Positions 10,197 to 21,713 of a stretch of DNA of 64,000 bases are shown here, piece after piece. The DNA is from Limnohabitans sp. (GTDB lineage Bacteria; Pseudomonadota; Gammaproteobacteria; Burkholderiales; Burkholderiaceae_C). Every line of letters starts with the position of its first letter. The first letter of the stretch is position 1. The notes beneath the pieces were generated by a model. The model saw only the letters and a list, made by a program, of their open reading frames with translations. It was not told the DNA's origin and searched no databases. Location of the stretch: positions 62,001-126,000 of the forward strand of contig NZ_JAOASQ010000029.1 in NCBI RefSeq assembly GCF_030158565.1. Direction: 5' to 3'. Position numbers and translations under genes: made by a program.

Positions 10197-12884
10197 TTAG
10201 CCGATCAGCCCCAGCCGCCGCGCAATCGCCACGGCCTGGGTGCGGCTGTGGGCGTCGAGCTTCATGTTGATGTTGCGCAAGTGGGTGCGCACTGTGCTGT
10301 CCGAGACGTAAAGTTTCTCCGCCATGGCGCTGTTGGAGTAGCCCTCCACCAGCAACTGCAACACCCGGATTTCCTTGCGCGTGAGGGGCTCCAGGGGGCC
10401 TTGGGCGGGCGCTGGCATTTTGTCCACATCGACCGGCAGCGGACCGAAGGCCTGCACCAAGCGTTGCAGGTAGTCGCCCATCAGCGGGTCGCGCACCGCA
10501 CGGCTGTTGTGCTGTGCCAGGCAGCGCTGCACCAGCGCACCCAGGGCAGGGCCCTCGTCGATGATCTGCCGCATGAAGCCTTCCTGGCAGGCCCATTGCA
10601 GCGCAGTGCCCAGCGTGGACAAGGCCGCCGGTGTGTCCCCCAAGCGCTGCAGCGCCAGTGCACGTAGCAGGCGCAAGCTCAGCACCCGGCGCTGGCGTGA
10701 GGCGGCCACGGCGGCGTCCAGTTCGGCATCCGCTTGCCGCAGGGCGCGTGCGGCGTCGCCAAAGGCGGTCTCCCAGCGGATGCGGGCCAGCGCCAGGTAT
10801 TCGATGTCGTTGGCCAGGAGGCGCTGGTCTTGTTCGCGTTGCCACACGGCGGGGTCATTGGCCCGTTCCAGCTCGTCGTGTGCGGCGCTGCCGTGGCCTT
10901 GCAGCAGCAACAGGCGTGCCCTTTCAAGTTTGGCGGTGGCCACCACACGCGGCAGTTTGCGCTGGTGGCCCAGGTATTCCAGCTCGGTGAGGGCTTGCCA
11001 CGCGGCGTCCACATCGCCCTGGATGAAGGCGATGCGCGAGCGCATGGCGTGGCTCAGGATCATGTGGTCGGGCAGCCCCACGTCGCGGGCCACCGGCAAA
11101 TAGACGTTGAGCAGGTGGTCCGCTTCATCGAGCGCGTTGGCTTCGTAGACGATGCTGGCGTACAGCACCCCGGCCCAGGCGTTGCCGTGGGTGTGCAGCA
11201 GGTTCACCGCGTGGGTGGCGTCCACCGCCAGCCGAAAGCGCGCACTGGCCTGGCGCAGGCGGCCTTGCTGCAAGTCCAGCAAGCCCTCGGTGGATTCGCT
11301 GTACATGCGGTTGAAGGTGCTGTTGTCGCTGTGCTGCTTTTTGGCCGCATCCAGCAACATTTGGGCTTGTTTGGGGTGTCCGGTCATGGCGGTGGTGTGG
11401 GCCATGGCATTTAACAATGTGGTGATGGCGAAACAGTTGCCCGCTGGCAAACAGTCCAGAGCTTTGCGACCAGCTGCAATGGCTTCTTCTTTTCGGTCCT
11501 GCATGGCCAGCAGCAGCGGACGCACACACATGGCATCGTTTTTGAAGCGTTCATCGTGCACGCCGCTGGCTTCTTGTTGCTCCAGCAAGTTCATGGCGCT
11601 GAAGGATCCGTGTGTGAAGCTTGTCGCCCAGATTGCGGCCATCACCAGACGCGGGCGCTGCCGCAGCTCGGCGGCAGGCAGGCTGCTGCACCAGCGGTAC
11701 AGCATGCGCATGCGGCCTTGCTCCAGAAAGTCTTCTGCATGTTGCTCCAGCAATTGCATGGCCAGCGGAAAGTCACCGCCTTCGATGGCGTGTTCGATCG
11801 CGGGCACCGGGCGACCTTGTGATTCGTACCAGCCCGAGGCCGCCAAGTGCAGCCGGGCCACATCGTCCGCAAACTCTTTGTGCAACTGCTGGCGCAGGTG
11901 GTCGGCAAACAGGCTGTGGTATCGCCAGGTGGGCAGCTCGCTGGCCACGGGCGTCAAAAACAGGTGGTCGGTGTCCAGCTGTTGCAAGAGGGCTGCGCAA
12001 TCGGCATGGGGGTTGAGTGCCGCGCACACCGAGGCGTCGAGTTGCCTGAGGATGCTGGTGCGCAGCAAAAAACGGCGGATGTGAGCAGGTTGGCGGGCCA
12101 GCACATCTTCGGCCAGGTAGTCGGCCACAGCCCGGTTGGAGCCCGAAAATCGCGTCACAAAATCTTCCGGATCGACCGCGCCGTCCAGCGCCATGGCCGC
12201 CAGCCAGAGGGCGGCGACCCAGCCTTCGGTTTTTTCGTGCAGGCGAAACAGCTGGTCGGCGCTGAGTTTGTGGGGGTGCGGGCGCTGCTCAAAAAACCGA
12301 GCAGTGTCTTGCAGGCTGAAGCGCAGACGCTCGGCGTCGATCTCGATCAATTGCCCACGCACCCGCAATCGCGCCAGGCCAATCTGCGGCAGGCCGCGCG
12401 AGCCAATCACCAGCAAGCCTTGGCGCGGCAGGTTGTGCGCAATCTCGCGCACGATGCTCAGCAGCGATGCCTCGTGGATGGCTTCGAATTCGTCCAGAAA
12501 CAGTGCAAATGGTGTGTCGATGCGCGACAAGGCTTGCACCGTGTCGTTGCCCGGCAGGCCCAGTTGCCGCACGGCGGTGTCCAGGCAGTTCAGAAAACGC
12601 GAGACGTCGTTGTCGGCCCGGTCCAGTGTCAGCCAAGCGGTGGCCACGCCTGCATCTTCCAGGCGCACACGCGCTTGCATCATGGCGGTGGTCTTGCCAA
12701 AACCAGCCGGGGCGCGCACCAGCACCAGTTGTCCTGCACCCCGGCAGATCGTCTCGCAAAGGCCTGCACGCGCCACCTGCGAGGCGTCGTGTGCGGGCGG
12801 ATTGAACTTGCTTTCCAGCCCCAGCGTGATCGAACTCGCTGAAACGGGGGGTGTCAGGTTGTCGGGTTCGAATGGGGCGGGCAT
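10197..12884 (-). CDS. LuxR-family transcriptional regulator, MalT/AlkS-like STAND ATPase
   Basis: A large 895-residue signal-transduction ATPase with a DNA-binding C-terminus. Walker A is APAGFGKTT at residues 58-66. A Walker B-like FALFLDEFEAIHE follows near 130. The middle is a long helical, TPR-like sensor region. The last 65 residues are a LuxR helix-turn-helix, LTRKEIRVLQLLVEGYSNSAMAEKLYVSDSTVRTHL. This architecture and length match MalT, AlkS and AcoK. It is divergent from fadB, and one of the six acyl-CoA-region palindromes lies between them, 126 nt upstream of its start. That makes it the obvious candidate to control the neighbouring catabolic genes, perhaps in response to an acyl-CoA or a hydrocarbon derivative as AlkS does. 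This role is inference. Confidence 0.85.
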   Translation of the reverse strand: MPAPFEPDNLTPPVSASSITLGLESKFNPPAHDASQVARAGLCETICRGAGQLVLVRAPAGFGKTTAMMQARVRLEDAGVATAWLTLDRADNDVSRFLNCLDTAVRQLGLPGNDTVQALSRIDTPFALFLDEFEAIHEASLLSIVREIAHNLPRQGLLVIGSRGLPQIGLARLRVRGQLIEIDAERLRFSLQDTARFFEQRPHPHKLSADQLFRLHEKTEGWVAALWLAAMALDGAVDPEDFVTRFSGSNRAVADYLAEDVLARQPAHIRRFLLRTSILRQLDASVCAALNPHADCAALLQQLDTDHLFLTPVASELPTWRYHSLFADHLRQQLHKEFADDVARLHLAASGWYESQGRPVPAIEHAIEGGDFPLAMQLLEQHAEDFLEQGRMRMLYRWCSSLPAAELRQRPRLVMAAIWATSFTHGSFSAMNLLEQQEASGVHDERFKNDAMCVRPLLLAMQDRKEEAIAAGRKALDCLPAGNCFAITTLLNAMAHTTAMTGHPKQAQMLLDAAKKQHSDNSTFNRMYSESTEGLLDLQQGRLRQASARFRLAVDATHAVNLLHTHGNAWAGVLYASIVYEANALDEADHLLNVYLPVARDVGLPDHMILSHAMRSRIAFIQGDVDAAWQALTELEYLGHQRKLPRVVATAKLERARLLLLQGHGSAAHDELERANDPAVWQREQDQRLLANDIEYLALARIRWETAFGDAARALRQADAELDAAVAASRQRRVLSLRLLRALALQRLGDTPAALSTLGTALQWACQEGFMRQIIDEGPALGALVQRCLAQHNSRAVRDPLMGDYLQRLVQAFGPLPVDVDKMPAPAQGPLEPLTRKEIRVLQLLVEGYSNSAMAEKLYVSDSTVRTHLRNINMKLDAHSRTQAVAIARRLGLIG

Positions 12885-13009
12885 GAAGGCAGGTCAGGGC
12901 AAACCAGTGGGATCAAAGGGGGATTAAAAAGGCAAATTCCATTATGAGCCCAGCAGCTGGGCAGCCACGGTCACCGGTTTGTCATGCACAAGCTCAAACC
13001 CGCCCTGAT

Positions 13010-13027
13010 TTCGTCGCTTAAGACGAT
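13010..13027. promoter_or_regulatory. Acyl-CoA region palindrome, copy 2
   Basis: TTCGTC-GCTTAA-GACGAT, in the divergent region between the LuxR regulator and fadB, 67 nt before the fadB start codon. It would lie inside a longer reading of fadB from 12984, which supports the start at 13095. Confidence 0.75.
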
Positions 13028-13094
13028 GCCACGCCAGTGGCAACTTTTTAGACTGAAGCCAAGACGGTACCGTGCCGCCATCAGGAGAGTTGCA

Positions 13095-15248
<2,154 letters not shown>

Positions 15249-15266
15249 ACACCAGGAGACACATCC

Positions 15267-16049
15267 ATGAAACTCGATTCACAAGTGACCGCCGTCATCA
15301 CCGGCGGGGCCTCGGGCCTGGGCGCGGCTACGGCGAGGCAACTGGCCAGCCATGGCGTCAAGGTGGCCTTGTTTGACCTGAACGAGGCGCAGGGCGAAGC
15401 CCTGGCCCAAGAGCTGGGGGGCATCTTTTGCAAAGTCGATGTGACCTCCGAAGAGCAGGTCGATGCCGGGTTTGCCAAAGCGCGTGCGGCGCTGGGCCAG
15501 GAGCGCATCCTGGTCAATTGCGCAGGCACGGGCAACGCCATCAAGACGGCCAGCCGCGACAAAGCCACGGGCGAAATCCGGTCCTTCCCCACCGCCAACT
15601 TTGACCGCATCATCCAGATCAACCTGGTGGGCACTTTCCGCTGCATTGCCAAGTCGGCCGCAGGTATGCTGACCCTCACGCCGCAAGAAGACGGTGAGCG
15701 CGGCGTGATCATCAACACCGCCTCGGTGGCCGCCCAAGACGGCCAGATGGGCCAGGCCAGCTACTCGGCCAGCAAGGCGGGCATCGTGGGCATGACGCTG
15801 CCCATTGCCCGCGACCTGATGGGCGACGGCATCCGCGTCAACACCATCTTGCCCGGCATCTTCAACACCCCGCTGCTGCAAGCCGCGCCCGACAACGTCA
15901 AGGCCGCGCTGGCCGCGACCGTGCCTTTCCCCAAACGCCTGGGCGAGCCGCCCGAATACGCCCACCTGGCCGAAACCCTGATCACCAACCGCTACCTCAA
16001 CGGCGAGTGCATCCGCATCGACGGGGCCATCCGCATGGCACCGCGCTGA
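15267..16049 (+). CDS. 3-hydroxyacyl-CoA dehydrogenase type II (SDR family)
   Basis: A 260-residue short-chain dehydrogenase resembling HSD17B10/FadB2-type 3-hydroxyacyl-CoA dehydrogenases, which often accept short or branched acyl-CoAs. It has ITGGASGLGAATARQL near residue 11, VNCAGTGNAIKTASRDK near 85 and catalytic YSASKAG near 164. The C-terminus INTASVAAQDGQ...GIRVNTILPGIFNTPLL is typical of that subgroup. AGGAGA precedes the ATG. It duplicates the dehydrogenase activity of FadB, so the two may serve different chain types. It probably shares a transcript with fadB. Confidence 0.9.
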   Translation: MKLDSQVTAVITGGASGLGAATARQLASHGVKVALFDLNEAQGEALAQELGGIFCKVDVTSEEQVDAGFAKARAALGQERILVNCAGTGNAIKTASRDKATGEIRSFPTANFDRIIQINLVGTFRCIAKSAAGMLTLTPQEDGERGVIINTASVAAQDGQMGQASYSASKAGIVGMTLPIARDLMGDGIRVNTILPGIFNTPLLQAAPDNVKAALAATVPFPKRLGEPPEYAHLAETLITNRYLNGECIRIDGAIRMAPR

Positions 16050-16088
16050 GCCGCGCACCCCGCTTTCTGTCGCTCCGCTTTGCCCAAA

Positions 16089-16106
16089 ATCGTCTGTTCT
16101 GACGAT
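16089..16106. promoter_or_regulatory. Acyl-CoA region palindrome, copy 3
   Basis: ATCGTC-TGTTCT-GACGAT, a perfect dyad 60 nt upstream of the thiolase start. It implies a separate promoter for the thiolase-transporter operon. Confidence 0.75.
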
Positions 16107-16166
16107 GTGGGTGGGCGGGTGTGGACACCAGAATGACCTTCATTGGCCAACTTTCGGGAATACAAC

Positions 16167-17345
16167 ATGTCTGAAGCATTCATCGTTGCCGCCACCCGCA
16201 CCGCAGGCGGGCGCCGGGGCGGGCGCCTGTCCGGCTGGCATCCGGTTGATCTGGCGGCGCAGGTCCTGAACGACTTGGTGGACCGCACCGGGGCCGATCC
16301 GGCGCTGATCGAGGACGTGTTCATGGGTTGCGTGAGCCAGGTGGGCGAGCAATCCACCAACGTGGCGCGCAATGCGGTGCTGGCCTCGCGCCTGCCCGAG
16401 TCGGTGCCCGGCACCTCGATTGACCGGCAGTGCGGCTCGTCGCAACAGGCGGTGCACTTTGCGGCCCAGGCCGTCATGTCGGGCGCGATGGACATCGTGA
16501 TCGCGGCGGGCGTCGAGTCCATGACGCGGGTGCCCATGTTCAGCCCGTCTGCGCTGGCCTCCAAGGCCGGCATGGGTTCTTACCAAAGCGATTGGGTCAA
16601 CCAGCGTTACAACAACGTGGCCTTCAGCCAGTTTGTGGGCGCCGAGATGATGGCCCGCAAATACGGTCTGAGCAAAGACGAGCTGGACCGTTACGCCTTG
16701 CTGAGCCACCAGCGTGCCCTGGCCGCGACCCAGGCGGGCGCATTCAAGAACGAAATTTTGCCCGTGGCGGTGCGCACCGCAGACGGGTCCGCATCGGGCG
16801 AAATGCACACGGCTGACGAAGGCATCCGCGCCGAAGCGTCGCTGGAGAGCATCCAGAGTGTCAAATTGCTGCAAGAAGGCGGCGTCATCACCGCTGCCAA
16901 TGCCAGCCAAATTTGCGACGGCGCGACCGGGGTGATGATCGTCAACGAGCGGGGCCTGAAGGCCTTGGACGTGCAGCCCCTGGCCCGCATCCACCACATG
17001 ACCATGATCGGCCACGACCCGGTCATCATGCTCGAAGCCCCCATCCCGGCCACCGAGCGGGCCCTGAAAAAAGCGGGCATGAAGATCGACGAGATCGACC
17101 TGTACGAGGTCAACGAAGCCTTTGCCTCGGTGCCGCTGGCCTGGCTCAAGGCGCTGGGGGCCGACCCGGCGCGCCTGAACGTCAACGGCGGTGCGATCGC
17201 GCTGGGTCACCCGCTGGGTGCTTCGGGCACCAAGCTCATGACCACCCTCGTGCACGCGCTGGCTCAGCGCGGCAAGCGCTACGGCCTGCAGACCATGTGC
17301 GAAGGCGGCGGCATGGCCAACGTGACCATCATCGAGCGCCTGTGA
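16167..17345 (+). CDS. fadA: Acetyl-CoA C-acyltransferase (3-ketoacyl-CoA thiolase)
   Basis: Thiolytic cleavage of 3-ketoacyl-CoA, the last step of beta-oxidation. The 392-residue thiolase has the nucleophilic cysteine in SIDRQCGSSQQAVHFA near residue 89. The histidine is in GGAIALGHPLGASGTK near 347 and the second cysteine in MCEGGGMANV near 378. The ATG at 16167 has a GGGAA-type ribosome-binding site. The stop codon shares one base with the ATG of the next gene, an ABC transporter ATPase (TGATG). The thiolase is thus translationally tied to an uptake system, suggesting that import and degradation of the same acid are coupled. Confidence 0.93.
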   Translation: MSEAFIVAATRTAGGRRGGRLSGWHPVDLAAQVLNDLVDRTGADPALIEDVFMGCVSQVGEQSTNVARNAVLASRLPESVPGTSIDRQCGSSQQAVHFAAQAVMSGAMDIVIAAGVESMTRVPMFSPSALASKAGMGSYQSDWVNQRYNNVAFSQFVGAEMMARKYGLSKDELDRYALLSHQRALAATQAGAFKNEILPVAVRTADGSASGEMHTADEGIRAEASLESIQSVKLLQEGGVITAANASQICDGATGVMIVNERGLKALDVQPLARIHHMTMIGHDPVIMLEAPIPATERALKKAGMKIDEIDLYEVNEAFASVPLAWLKALGADPARLNVNGGAIALGHPLGASGTKLMTTLVHALAQRGKRYGLQTMCEGGGMANVTIIERL

Positions 17346-18148
17346 TGCACAGCGGCGTGCCTGAATCCGGCCAGCCCCTGCTCAGCATTTCAGGTGTCAC
17401 GGTCCGCTTTGGCGGCATCGTGGCCCTGGACGGGGTGTCGTTCGATGTGCATCGGGGCGAGATTTGTGCCCTGATTGGCCCCAACGGCGCGGGCAAAAGC
17501 ACCTTGTTCAATTGCCTCTCGCGCCTGTATGTGTGCGACAGCGGCACCATCGCCTGGAACGGCCAAGCGCTCAACCAGCTGCCGCGCCACCGCATGGCCG
17601 GTCTGGGCATCGGCCGCACCTTCCAGAACCTGGCGCTGTTCAAAACCATGACCGTGCGTGAAAACGTGCTCGTCGGCAGCCACAGCCAGCACCATGCGGG
17701 CTTTTTGCGCAATGCGTTTCGCCTGCCCGGTGTGGCGCAGGTGGAAGCGCTAGCGGCGGCCAAGGCCGATGAACTGATCGAATTTTTGGGCCTGCAGGCC
17801 GAGGCCCACCGTGTGGTGGGCGACTTGCCTTTTGGCACGCAAAAGCGGGTCGAGTTGGCACGCGCCCTGGCCTCGCAGCCGCAGTTGCTGCTGCTCGACG
17901 AGCCCGCTTGCGGCTTGAACCACGAAGAACTGCACAGCTTGGGTGCGCTGATCCGCGACATCCGCGACCGCCTGAAGGTCACGGTGCTGCTGGTAGAGCA
18001 CCACATGGGCCTGGTCATGGGCATCTCGGACCGGGTAGTGGCCCTGAATTTTGGCAAGAAGATCGCCGAGGGCACGCCTGCGCAGGTGCGCCAGCACCCC
18101 GAGGTGATCCGTGCCTACTTGGGCGAATCAGAGGAAACCGCATCATGA
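17345..18148 (+). CDS. livG: Branched-chain-type ABC transporter ATP-binding protein LivG
   Basis: The first ATPase subunit of a HAAT-family (Liv) importer. Its 267 residues carry Walker A GPNGAGKST near residue 45 and a Q-loop in GIGRTFQNLALF. The signature region is unusual: PFGTQKRVELARALA in place of LSGGQ. Walker B is LLLLDEPACGLN. It overlaps the thiolase by one base and livF by four (ATGA). In this context the substrate is probably a carboxylic or fatty acid rather than an amino acid, since the system is embedded among CoA ligase and beta-oxidation genes. That is inference. Confidence 0.9.
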   Translation: MHSGVPESGQPLLSISGVTVRFGGIVALDGVSFDVHRGEICALIGPNGAGKSTLFNCLSRLYVCDSGTIAWNGQALNQLPRHRMAGLGIGRTFQNLALFKTMTVRENVLVGSHSQHHAGFLRNAFRLPGVAQVEALAAAKADELIEFLGLQAEAHRVVGDLPFGTQKRVELARALASQPQLLLLDEPACGLNHEELHSLGALIRDIRDRLKVTVLLVEHHMGLVMGISDRVVALNFGKKIAEGTPAQVRQHPEVIRAYLGESEETAS

Positions 18149-18861
18149 GCACGTTGCTGGAAGTGCGCGACCTGCATGCGCGTTATGGAAACACCCAAGT
18201 GCTGCACGGTCTGAACCTGGATGTGGCCGAGGGCCAGGTCACGGCCTTGCTGGGCGCCAACGGTGCGGGCAAGACCACCACCTTGCGGGCGCTGTGCCAG
18301 CTGATGGTGCAGACCACCGGCAGCATCACCCTCGAGGGCGTGGCCTTGAACAGCCGCAACACCGAACAGATCGCCCGCCTGGGTGTGGGCCATGTGCCCG
18401 ATGGGCGCGGCACCTTCATGGCGCTGAGCACCGAAGAAAACCTGCGCCTGGGCGCTTTCAGCCGCGCCAGCCGAGAGGGCTTGGCGCAGGACATGGACAA
18501 GGTCTACGGCTACTTTCCCCGGCTGCGTGAGCGGGCCAGCCAGCAGGCGGGCACCTTGTCGGGCGGTGAACAACAAATGCTGGCGATTGGCCGCGCCCTG
18601 ATGGGCAGGCCCCGTTTGTTGTTGCTGGATGAGCCCTCGTTTGGTTTGGCCCCGCTGGTGGTCAAGGACATTTTTGCCATCATGCGGCGCATCAACCAGG
18701 AGGAAAAAGTTTCCATCCTGTTGGTCGAGCAAAACGCCAAGCTGGCGCTGGACATTGCCGACACCGCTTACCTGCTGGAAACCGGACGCGTGGTGTTGCA
18801 CGGCTCGTCCAGTGACATGCGCAGCAACGATGCGGTGCGCCGCGCCTATCTGGGCGAATAA
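18145..18861 (+). CDS. livF: Branched-chain-type ABC transporter ATP-binding protein LivF
   Basis: The second ATPase of the Liv-type importer, 238 residues. It has Walker A GANGAGKTT near residue 37, the family motif VPDGRGTFMALSTEENLRLGAF, signature LSGGEQQMLAIGRALM and Walker B LLLLDEPSFGLAP. The C-terminus ends VRRAYLGE, as LivF proteins do. It overlaps livG by ATGA and is 11 nt before the permease gene livH. Confidence 0.93.
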   Translation: MSTLLEVRDLHARYGNTQVLHGLNLDVAEGQVTALLGANGAGKTTTLRALCQLMVQTTGSITLEGVALNSRNTEQIARLGVGHVPDGRGTFMALSTEENLRLGAFSRASREGLAQDMDKVYGYFPRLRERASQQAGTLSGGEQQMLAIGRALMGRPRLLLLDEPSFGLAPLVVKDIFAIMRRINQEEKVSILLVEQNAKLALDIADTAYLLETGRVVLHGSSSDMRSNDAVRRAYLGE

Positions 18862-18872
18862 GGGATTGACCG

Positions 18873-19745
18873 ATGAATGAATTGCTGCACCAAACACTCT
18901 CGGGCCTGGCCACTGGCGGTATTTATGCCAGTGTGGCGCTGGCCCTGGTGATGATTTACCAAGCCACACACCACATCAATTTCGCGCAAGGCGAGATGGC
19001 CATGTTCTCCACCTTTCTGGCCTGGATGCTGCTGGACGCGGGGCTGCCGTATTGGGGGGCTTTTGCCTTGACGGTGCTGCTGTCTTTTGTGCTGGCGGCA
19101 GCCATCGAGTTTGCGGTCATTCGGCCCATGCACAAGGCGCCGGAGTTGTCGGTGGTGGTGGTCTTCATCGGCTTGCTGGTGATCTTCCACAGCCTGGCGG
19201 GCTGGCTGTTTGGTTACACCATCAAGACCTTCCCCAGTCCTTTTCCGGCAGGGGCCTGGTATGGCTCGCAGCTCATGTCGGCGCACGAGGTGGGGGCCAT
19301 TTTTGTGGCGCTGGTCATGGTGGCTTTGCTGTTTTCGTTTTTCCGTTTCACACCGCTGGGCTTGGCCATGCGGGCTGCCGCGCAAAACGCCAACTCGTCA
19401 CGCTTGGTGGGCATTTCGGTCGGGCGCATGCTGATGCTGGGCTGGGGCCTGGCCGGCGCCATTGGCGCCGTGGCCGGGATGATGGTGGCCCCTGTGGTGT
19501 TTCTGGACCCCAACATGATGACCGGCGTTTTGCTCTATGCCTTTGCCGGTGCGCTGATTGGTGGCATCGACAACCCGGTGGGCGCGGTCTTGGGCGGCTT
19601 CATTGTGGGCGTGCTGGAAAACCTGATGGGCAGCTATGTGGTGGGCACCGAGCTCAAACTGACGGTGGCGCTGGTGCTGATCGTGGGGGTGTTGATCGTG
19701 CGGCCCTCGGGCCTGCTCGGCAAAAAAATTGTGACGAGGGTCTGA
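18873..19745 (+). CDS. livH: Branched-chain-type ABC transporter permease LivH
   Basis: An inner-membrane permease of 290 residues with about eight hydrophobic segments. It begins with the family pattern LLHQTLSGLATGGIYASVALALVMIYQ and has the conserved NFAQGEMAMFSTF. It contains the EAA-like region GLAMRAAAQNANSSRLVGI near residue 165. Two glycine-rich segments follow, and it ends RPSGLLGKKIVTRV. It is co-transcribed with livF and livM. Confidence 0.92.
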   Translation: MNELLHQTLSGLATGGIYASVALALVMIYQATHHINFAQGEMAMFSTFLAWMLLDAGLPYWGAFALTVLLSFVLAAAIEFAVIRPMHKAPELSVVVVFIGLLVIFHSLAGWLFGYTIKTFPSPFPAGAWYGSQLMSAHEVGAIFVALVMVALLFSFFRFTPLGLAMRAAAQNANSSRLVGISVGRMLMLGWGLAGAIGAVAGMMVAPVVFLDPNMMTGVLLYAFAGALIGGIDNPVGAVLGGFIVGVLENLMGSYVVGTELKLTVALVLIVGVLIVRPSGLLGKKIVTRV

Positions 19746-19748
19746 ACC

Positions 19749-20756
19749 ATGAAACCGAGTGCGACCCTGAACGCCTCTTTGCCGACGGCCATTGCCGGTT
19801 TGTCTGAGCGCACCGTCAAAGCCGGTTTGCTGGTGCTGCTGATCCTGGCCGTAGGCCTGGCCTTTGTGGCCAAAGGCTACCAGCTGTTCCAGGCCACCAT
19901 GGTGGTGGCCTATGCGATCGCGCTGGTGGGCCTGAACATGCTGACCGGCTACAACGGCCAGATTTCGCTGGGCCACGGGGCCTTCTTTGCGCTGGGGGCC
20001 TATGTCACCGGCATCTTGATGGAACACGCCGCTGTGCCTTATTGGGCCACGTTGCCTACAGCGGCTGTGGTGTGTTTGTTGGTGGGTTACCTGTTTGGTC
20101 GACCCGCGCTCAAGCTCGAAGGCCTGTACCTGGCGCTCGCCACCTTTGCGCTCGGCGTGGCCATGCCGCAGTTGCTGAAATACAAACACCTCGAAGCCTG
20201 GACCGGTGGTGTGCAAGGCATTGTCTTGATGAAGCCCGATGCGCCTTGGGGTCTGCCGCTCACGCAAGACCAATGGCTGTACCTGTTTGCCCTGGCGGTG
20301 GCGGTGGTGATGTTCTGGATCGCGCACAACCTGCTGCAAAGCGGCACGGGCCGGGCCATGCGGGCCATCCGCGACCATGCCATGGCAGCCGAAGCCATGG
20401 GTGTGGACAACCGGCACTACAAGTCCATGACCTTTGGCGTGTCGGCTGCTTACACCGGCGTGGGCGGCGCCCTGTCGGCGATTGCGGTGCAGTTTGTCTC
20501 GCCCGATTCGTTCACCCTGTTCTTGTCCATCTCTTTGCTGGTGGGCATTGTGGTGGGTGGCGTGGGCACGCTGTGGGGCGCTTTGTATGGCGCCATCTTC
20601 ATCATGTTCGTGCCCAACCTGGCCGAAAAAGTCTCCAAGGCCGCGCCTTGGGCGGTGTATGGCGTGGTGCTGATCTTGTTGATGTTTGTCATGCCCGGCG
20701 GCGTGGTGGGTTTGCTGCGCAAGCTGCAGGCCTGGCGTGCTGCCCGAAGCCATTGA
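19749..20756 (+). CDS. livM: Branched-chain-type ABC transporter permease LivM
   Basis: The second permease, 335 residues, with multiple membrane segments. It shows the LivM motif LNMLTGYNGQISLGHGAFFALGAY near residue 60 and the coupling-helix region GRAMRAIRDHAMAAEAMGVD near 200. A further YKSMTFGVSAAYTGVGGALSA block follows. It begins 3 nt after livH. With LivG, LivF and LivH it forms a complete translocator; the binding protein is encoded two genes further on. Confidence 0.92.
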   Translation: MKPSATLNASLPTAIAGLSERTVKAGLLVLLILAVGLAFVAKGYQLFQATMVVAYAIALVGLNMLTGYNGQISLGHGAFFALGAYVTGILMEHAAVPYWATLPTAAVVCLLVGYLFGRPALKLEGLYLALATFALGVAMPQLLKYKHLEAWTGGVQGIVLMKPDAPWGLPLTQDQWLYLFALAVAVVMFWIAHNLLQSGTGRAMRAIRDHAMAAEAMGVDNRHYKSMTFGVSAAYTGVGGALSAIAVQFVSPDSFTLFLSISLLVGIVVGGVGTLWGALYGAIFIMFVPNLAEKVSKAAPWAVYGVVLILLMFVMPGGVVGLLRKLQAWRAARSH

Positions 20757-20771
20757 TTTCTTGGAGACCCC

Positions 20772-21572
20772 ATGGCCGATGAACACCCGATCCTGCTGGA
20801 GCGCCAAGGCGATGTGGCCTGGCTGCGCCTGAACATCCCGCAACGCCTGAATCCTTTGGCGCAAACGTTGCAAGTGGCCCTGCGCGAGCAATTGGCCGCC
20901 CTGCGCGAAGACCGCTCGGTGCGGGCGCTGGTCATCACCGGCGTGGGCAAGGCCTTTTGCGTGGGGGCTGATTTGGGCAGCATGCGGCCGCCTTCTGACC
21001 AAAGCCTGGGCGAGCAAACGGCCGACGCGATGGAGGCCCTGTCCAACCGCCTGATCGAAGACATCCGCAGCTTGCCTTTTCCGGTGGTGAGCGCGGTCAA
21101 CGGCCCTTGCGCGGGCGCGGGTGTGGGTGTGGCGCTGGCCGCCGACGTGGTGGTGGCGGCGCAGTCGGCTTACTTTTATTTGCCCTTCATGCCGCGTCTG
21201 GGCATCGTGCCGGACCTGGGCAGCACCTGGTTTTTGCAGCGCTCGGCTGGGCGTGCACGGGCTGTGGGCCTGAGCTTGCTGGGCGATCGTTTGCCTGCCC
21301 AGCAGGCCCTGGACTGGGGTTTGATCTGGGCTTGTGTCCAAGATGATCAACTGGCTGAACAGGCCCAAGCGCTGGCACAGCGTCTGGCGCAGTTGCCCGC
21401 CCATGCGGCGCAGGAAATCCGGCGCACCTACGACCACGCCGAAAGTGCCAGCTTGCAAGCGCAGCTGTACTACGAGGCCTCGCGCCAGCGCGAGCTGATC
21501 GATCGGCCCGAATTTTCTGAAGGTGTGCGGGCTTTCCTGGAAAAACGCGAGCCCAAGTTCCCGCCGCGCTGA
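20772..21572 (+). CDS. Enoyl-CoA hydratase/isomerase family protein
   Basis: The second crotonase of the region, 266 residues. The oxyanion-hole segments are FCVGADLGSMRP near residue 70 and VNGPCAGAGVGVALAADVVVAA near 110. The conserved LGIVPDLGSTWFLQR block follows, with Asp in the usual PaaG/isomerase position. An active-site role in isomerisation (PaaG-like) is therefore as likely as hydration. TTGGAGA lies just upstream of the ATG. It closes the thiolase-liv operon, 15 nt after livM. Confidence 0.85.
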   Translation: MADEHPILLERQGDVAWLRLNIPQRLNPLAQTLQVALREQLAALREDRSVRALVITGVGKAFCVGADLGSMRPPSDQSLGEQTADAMEALSNRLIEDIRSLPFPVVSAVNGPCAGAGVGVALAADVVVAAQSAYFYLPFMPRLGIVPDLGSTWFLQRSAGRARAVGLSLLGDRLPAQQALDWGLIWACVQDDQLAEQAQALAQRLAQLPAHAAQEIRRTYDHAESASLQAQLYYEASRQRELIDRPEFSEGVRAFLEKREPKFPPR

Positions 21573-21584
21573 GGCCTTTGCAAT

Positions 21585-21602
21585 ATCGTCAGTTCCGACG
21601 AT
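21585..21602. promoter_or_regulatory. Acyl-CoA region palindrome, copy 4
   Basis: ATCGTC-AGTTCC-GACGAT, 12 nt after the crotonase stop and 111 nt before the binding-protein gene. It is the most distant copy from its start codon. Confidence 0.7.
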
Positions 21603-21713
21603 GCTCTGTACTGGGCAGCTTTCTACGATGGCATGGACTCTGGCGTCATGCTTCTTTGACGGGTTGTGATGCTGGGGTTCGATTTCTTTTCTTCATAAAA
21701 ATCAGGAGACAAC

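Noticed and set aside
21640-21660. Possible sigma-54 promoter before the binding-protein gene (TGGCAT...TGGC)
   Set aside because: The GG to GC spacing is wrong by one to two bases and the -12 TTGC is missing.
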